Assembly (NCBI GenBank): GCA_031263565.1
Contig: JAISFR010000004.1
Coordinates: 1-64,000, forward strand
Length of the DNA: 64,000 bases
Reading direction: 5' to 3'
DNA from: Candidatus Adiutrix sp.
GTDB lineage: Bacteria > Desulfobacterota > Desulfarculia > Adiutricales > Adiutricaceae
The position numbers and the translations under genes were made by a program. The notes beneath the pieces were generated by a model. It was given only the letters and a program-made list of their open reading frames with translations. It searched no databases and was not told where the DNA came from. This document shows, piece after piece, positions 61,111 to 64,000 of the stretch (positions are counted from its first letter, which is position 1; every line of letters begins with the position of its first letter).

Positions 61111-62310
61111 ATGCCCATATATAACTGGAAAGGCATCGGCAGCGGCGGCCGGAGGCGTAAAGGCAAGCTGGAGGCCCCTGACGAACGTCAGGTCGAAAAT
61201 TTTCTGAAACGGCTGCGCATCAGCGACTATAGCATCAAAGAGGCGCCCAAGGACCTTGTGCTGATGAAGCCCAAGGTCAAGCCCAAAGATGTCATGATCT
61301 TCACCAGGCAGTTTTCCACCATGATCGACGCCGGTCTGCCCCTGGTTCAGAGCCTGAAGGTTTTGAGTGACCAGGCCGACAACCCCACCTTTAAGAGCGC
61401 GCTTCGGGATATCAACAATTCCGTCCAGTCCGGCAGCACTCTGTCGGATTCCATGCGCAAATACCCCAAGATGTTCGATGAACTCTACTGCAACCTGGTC
61501 GCGGCCGGCGAAGCGGCCGGTATTCTGGACAGCATCCTGAAAAGATTGGCCGAATATATTGAAAAGAATGAGAAACTCAAGCGCAAGGTCAAAGGCGCCA
61601 TGGCTTATCCGGCGGTGGTGCTTTTTGTGGCCGGAGCGGTGGTCATTGTTCTGCTGGTCTTCGTCATACCGGTCTTTACCGAGGTCTTCTCCGGCTTCGG
61701 GGCCGAACTGCCGGCTTTGACCCAGATGGTGGTCAACGCTTCTGACATAATGATCAACAATGCGGTGGCGGTGCTTATCTGCACCGCTGTTTTCGTTTTT
61801 ACCATGGTCAAAGTGGGCAAGACCTCCAAAGGCCGGGCCATTCTGGACGCCGGCGCCCTGAAGGCTCCGGTTTTCGGGGATTTAGTACGCAAGGTGGCGG
61901 TGGCCAAGTTCAGCCGGACCCTGGCCACCATGCTGCAGGCCGGGGTGCCCATTATCTCGAGCCTGGATATCGTGGCCAGCACGGCCGGCAACAAAGTGGT
62001 GGAGGAAGCCATCATCGAATCGCGCATGGCCATTGCCGAAGGCCGTTCCCTGACCGACCCGCTCATGGAATCGGGAGTCTTTCCGGGCATGGTCACCCAG
62101 ATGATCGCCGTCGGCGAAGAGGCCGGCGCCCTGGACGCCATGCTCCTGAAAGTGGCCGATTTTTACGACGACGAAGTGGACGCGGCCGTGGATACCCTGA
62201 CCACTCTGATCGAGCCCATGCTGATCGTCTTTTTGGGGGTCACGGTCGGCACCATCATCATCGCCATGTATTTGCCCATTTTCTCCATGGGCGAGGCCGT
62301 CGGCGGCTGA
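61111..62310 (+). CDS. pilC: Type IV pilus inner-membrane platform protein PilC
   Basis: 399 residues, GGAGGGAGG about seven bases before the ATG. Two T2SF domains (about residues 60-185 and 265-385): MIFTRQFSTMIDAGLPLVQS, LCNLVAAGEAAG is here YCNLVAAGEAAGILDSIL; FSRTLATMLQAGVPIISSLD and TQMIAVGEEAGALDAMLLKV. Three membrane helices (VVLFVAGAVVIVLLVFVIP, AVLICTAVFVFTMV, IEPMLIVFLGVTVGTIII). It couples the PilB/PilT motors to pilin assembly. pilS follows. Confidence 0.95.
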   Translation: MPIYNWKGIGSGGRRRKGKLEAPDERQVENFLKRLRISDYSIKEAPKDLVLMKPKVKPKDVMIFTRQFSTMIDAGLPLVQSLKVLSDQADNPTFKSALRDINNSVQSGSTLSDSMRKYPKMFDELYCNLVAAGEAAGILDSILKRLAEYIEKNEKLKRKVKGAMAYPAVVLFVAGAVVIVLLVFVIPVFTEVFSGFGAELPALTQMVVNASDIMINNAVAVLICTAVFVFTMVKVGKTSKGRAILDAGALKAPVFGDLVRKVAVAKFSRTLATMLQAGVPIISSLDIVASTAGNKVVEEAIIESRMAIAEGRSLTDPLMESGVFPGMVTQMIAVGEEAGALDAMLLKVADFYDDEVDAAVDTLTTLIEPMLIVFLGVTVGTIIIAMYLPIFSMGEAVGG

Positions 62311-62335
62311 CAGCATCTTCATCGCCACTTTGTCT

Positions 62336-62362
62336 CCCTTCCCCGGTTTTTCCGGGGAAGGG
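62336..62362 (+). promoter_or_regulatory. Intercistronic hairpin between pilC and pilS
   Basis: CCCTTCCCCGG (62336-62346) and CCGGGGAAGGG (62352-62362) form a perfect 11-base stem with a TTTTT loop. There is no T-run behind it. It ends 14 bases before the pilS ATG and could affect translation or message stability. Confidence 0.55.
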
Positions 62363-62376
62363 GCGGAAAGCGTTCC

Positions 62377-64000
62377 ATGAACAGTTCCGGGCATCCCGAA
62401 TCAGGGGAGCGGCCGGGCCATAAAATAGCCCGGGCTCCCCAGCACCGCTGGCTGATGATCCTGCGGCTGCTGATCAGCACTTTTCTTCTGATTACCCTTT
62501 CGCTGTTAAAAACCCACGGCAATATGGCCGATCCGGCCCTGAACTGGTTTTCGGTCGGCTTGGCCGCCCTGGGCATCTATTTCTCTCTGGTCGTTTTTTA
62601 CTATTTTCTGCCGGGTCTGGGGCGCTGGAACTTTTTTCTCCAGGCTTCCCAGGCGGCCGCCGACCTGGCTTTGGCCATCTGCCTGACCCTGATCACCGGC
62701 GGCGGGGACAGCCCTTTTTCTTTTCTATTCCTGATCGCCATTTTAAACAGCAGTTTCTGGGGCGGAGTCCGGGGCGGGCTGGTGGTGGCCACTTTTTCGG
62801 CCGCCCTGTGGGGTGGCCTGGTCACTCTCCAGGGCAGCGGCTGGCTGGCCTCCTGGCTGCCTGATCTCAATCTGGCGCCCGGCAGCGGCAACAGTCTGGT
62901 GCGCATTCTCATCAATACCGGGGCCTGTTATCTGGTGGCCGGCCTCAGCGGCTATCTGGCCGCCCAACTCTTTCTTTCCCGCCGGGCCCTGGTCCGCAGT
63001 CAGACCTATCTGGACCGTCTGGCCGATCTCAATGAAAATATTATCCAGAGCATTGATTCCGGGCTGATCACCGTGGACCAGAGCGGCTTGATTTTAAGCG
63101 TCAACCAGGCCGGCCAGGCCATTTTGGGGCGGGAGCTGCCCGAACTCGCCAGGCGGCCCTGGCAACTGTTCCTGCCCCAACTGGAACATATCCTGCCCCT
63201 GTCCCCCGGCGGCCGGACCTCTTTTTTCGACGCCGGCGGACTGCGTTTCGAATATCTGCGGGAAGCGGACGGGCAGGAACTGCTCCTGGAACTGAATGTC
63301 CTGGCCCTGATGGACCGAAGCGGGGAGGTCTGGGGCCGCCTCTTCGTGCTGAAGGACCTGACCAGCTTCAGTCAGATGGAGGAGGCCGTCCGCAAAGCCG
63401 AACACCTGGCCGCCCTCGGCGAACTGGCCGCCGGCCTGGCCCACGAACTCAGAACGCCCTTGACTTCCATGACCGGCGCCTGGCATCTGCTGTCGGAACA
63501 GAGTCCGGAGCCCGAAGACCAACAGCGCCTCATCAAGATCATCGGGCGGGAAATGGAGCGGCTGGCCAAGCTGACCACCGACTTTCTCTCCTTTGCCCGT
63601 CCGGCCCGGGCCAACCCCAAGGCCTTTGTCCTGGACCCGCTGGTGGCCGACCAACTGAAACTCTTTCAGCATTCCCGTCAGGAGGGGATGGTTCTGGAAA
63701 GCCGGCTGGGGGCCCCGCCGCCGGTCTATTTCGATGAAGACCAGATTCGTCAGATTATCTGGAATCTTCTGATGAACGCCGTGGAAGCCGGAGAAAAAAG
63801 CGAGCATCTTCATATTCTGGTGGAGACCGGTCTCGCTCCGGCCTGGCCGGACCATGTCTCTCTGCGCATCAGCGACAACGGGCCCGGCATCGCCCACGAA
63901 AATTTGACCAAAATCTTCGAGCCCTTCTTTACCACCAAATCTTCGGGGAACGGCCTGGGGCTGCCGACCATCAACCGCATTCTGCACGAAGGCAACGGCC
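62377..64000 (+). CDS. pilS: PilS-like membrane sensor histidine kinase (3' end missing)
   Basis: At least 541 residues, open to the right edge; start at 62377 with GGAAAG six bases upstream. About six membrane helices (for example LMILRLLISTFLLITLSLL, LVVATFSAALWGGLVTL), then a PAS-like region (NENIIQSIDSGLITVDQSG, SVNQAGQAILG). HisKA: GELAAGLAHELRTPLTSMTG; HATPase: NLLMNAVEAGEKSEH, ISDNGPGIAHEN and FFTTKSSGNGLGLPT. In Pseudomonas and Myxococcus, PilS controls pilin transcription with PilR; adjacency to pilC supports this. PilR should lie beyond the window. Confidence 0.88.
   Translation, partial: MNSSGHPESGERPGHKIARAPQHRWLMILRLLISTFLLITLSLLKTHGNMADPALNWFSVGLAALGIYFSLVVFYYFLPGLGRWNFFLQASQAAADLALAICLTLITGGGDSPFSFLFLIAILNSSFWGGVRGGLVVATFSAALWGGLVTLQGSGWLASWLPDLNLAPGSGNSLVRILINTGACYLVAGLSGYLAAQLFLSRRALVRSQTYLDRLADLNENIIQSIDSGLITVDQSGLILSVNQAGQAILGRELPELARRPWQLFLPQLEHILPLSPGGRTSFFDAGGLRFEYLREADGQELLLELNVLALMDRSGEVWGRLFVLKDLTSFSQMEEAVRKAEHLAALGELAAGLAHELRTPLTSMTGAWHLLSEQSPEPEDQQRLIKIIGREMERLAKLTTDFLSFARPARANPKAFVLDPLVADQLKLFQHSRQEGMVLESRLGAPPPVYFDEDQIRQIIWNLLMNAVEAGEKSEHLHILVETGLAPAWPDHVSLRISDNGPGIAHENLTKIFEPFFTTKSSGNGLGLPTINRILHEGNG

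Overview
The window reads as a chromosomal stretch of a GC-rich, probably strictly anaerobic Gram-negative bacterium of the former Deltaproteobacteria (Desulfobacterota). Three things point there. The informational block runs rimP-nusA-ylxR-infB-DUF503-rbfA-nrnA-truB-rpsO-pnp-M16 peptidase-dut. The window also has NikK/NikL nickel-uptake accessory proteins, a CarD-type regulator and DUF3786. Finally, there are many lipopolysaccharide-type glycosyltransferases, TRAP transport and two-component genes. Nearly all DNA is coding. There is no rRNA, CRISPR array, prophage or intact insertion sequence; the only RNA gene I can support firmly is one tRNA-Gly(CCC). Genus cannot be fixed from this sequence.

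Layout. 1-3431: start of a carD-like gene, then nikK-nikL behind a long structured leader ending in an intrinsic terminator, a hypothetical gene and tsaD. 3480-10120: rsmA, metY, a lipoprotein, a secreted protein, a thymidylate kinase-TatD fusion, maf and a family 2 glycosyltransferase. 10192-12571: an HU gene behind a structured leader, a secreted ankyrin protein and a HAD phosphatase. 12655-17572 (minus): radical SAM/SPASM protein, stand-alone IMP cyclohydrolase, obg, GT9 glycosyltransferase, C26 amidohydrolase and a MaoC-like hydratase. 17581-21626 (minus): a signalling cluster of cheY, a CheA with its domains in permuted order, a tandem-receiver protein and a membrane coiled-coil protein. 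21799-24791: oppC-oppB and two divergent hsp20 genes. 24854-31812: hybrid histidine kinase, a decayed transposase-like fragment, DUF3786, DHH phosphoesterase, an IHF-like protein, AEC transporter, TPR protein and threonine aldolase.

31889-40319 looks like one physiological unit. A soluble cupin-PocR-histidine kinase is flanked by two REC-AraC response regulators. Across a divergent intergenic region lie an Ldh2-type dehydrogenase and a complete DctP-DctQ-DctM TRAP transporter, and a convergent D-2-hydroxyacid dehydrogenase follows. I infer ligand-controlled uptake and oxidation or racemisation of a 2-hydroxy- or keto-acid; the substrate is unknown.

40397-54329 is the conserved translation/RNA-metabolism block, transcribed leftwards from rimP to dut and on to an MBL-fold hydrolase and a small secreted protein, with a tRNA-Gly upstream. 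54540-60857 (minus) holds SPOR and TPR cell-envelope proteins, rho with a strong promoter and long leader, a neutral zinc metallopeptidase, an Mrp/NBP35 ATPase and a DUF1036-like protein. 61111-64000 (plus) starts a type IV pilus locus: pilC followed by a PilS-like kinase running off the window.

The most unusual items are the permuted CheA (P3-P4-P5-P1-P2) in a cluster without visible receptors, the Tmk-TatD fusion, the cupin-PocR kinase with two AraC regulators, the structured leaders of nikKL and HU, and an apparently stand-alone IMP cyclohydrolase.
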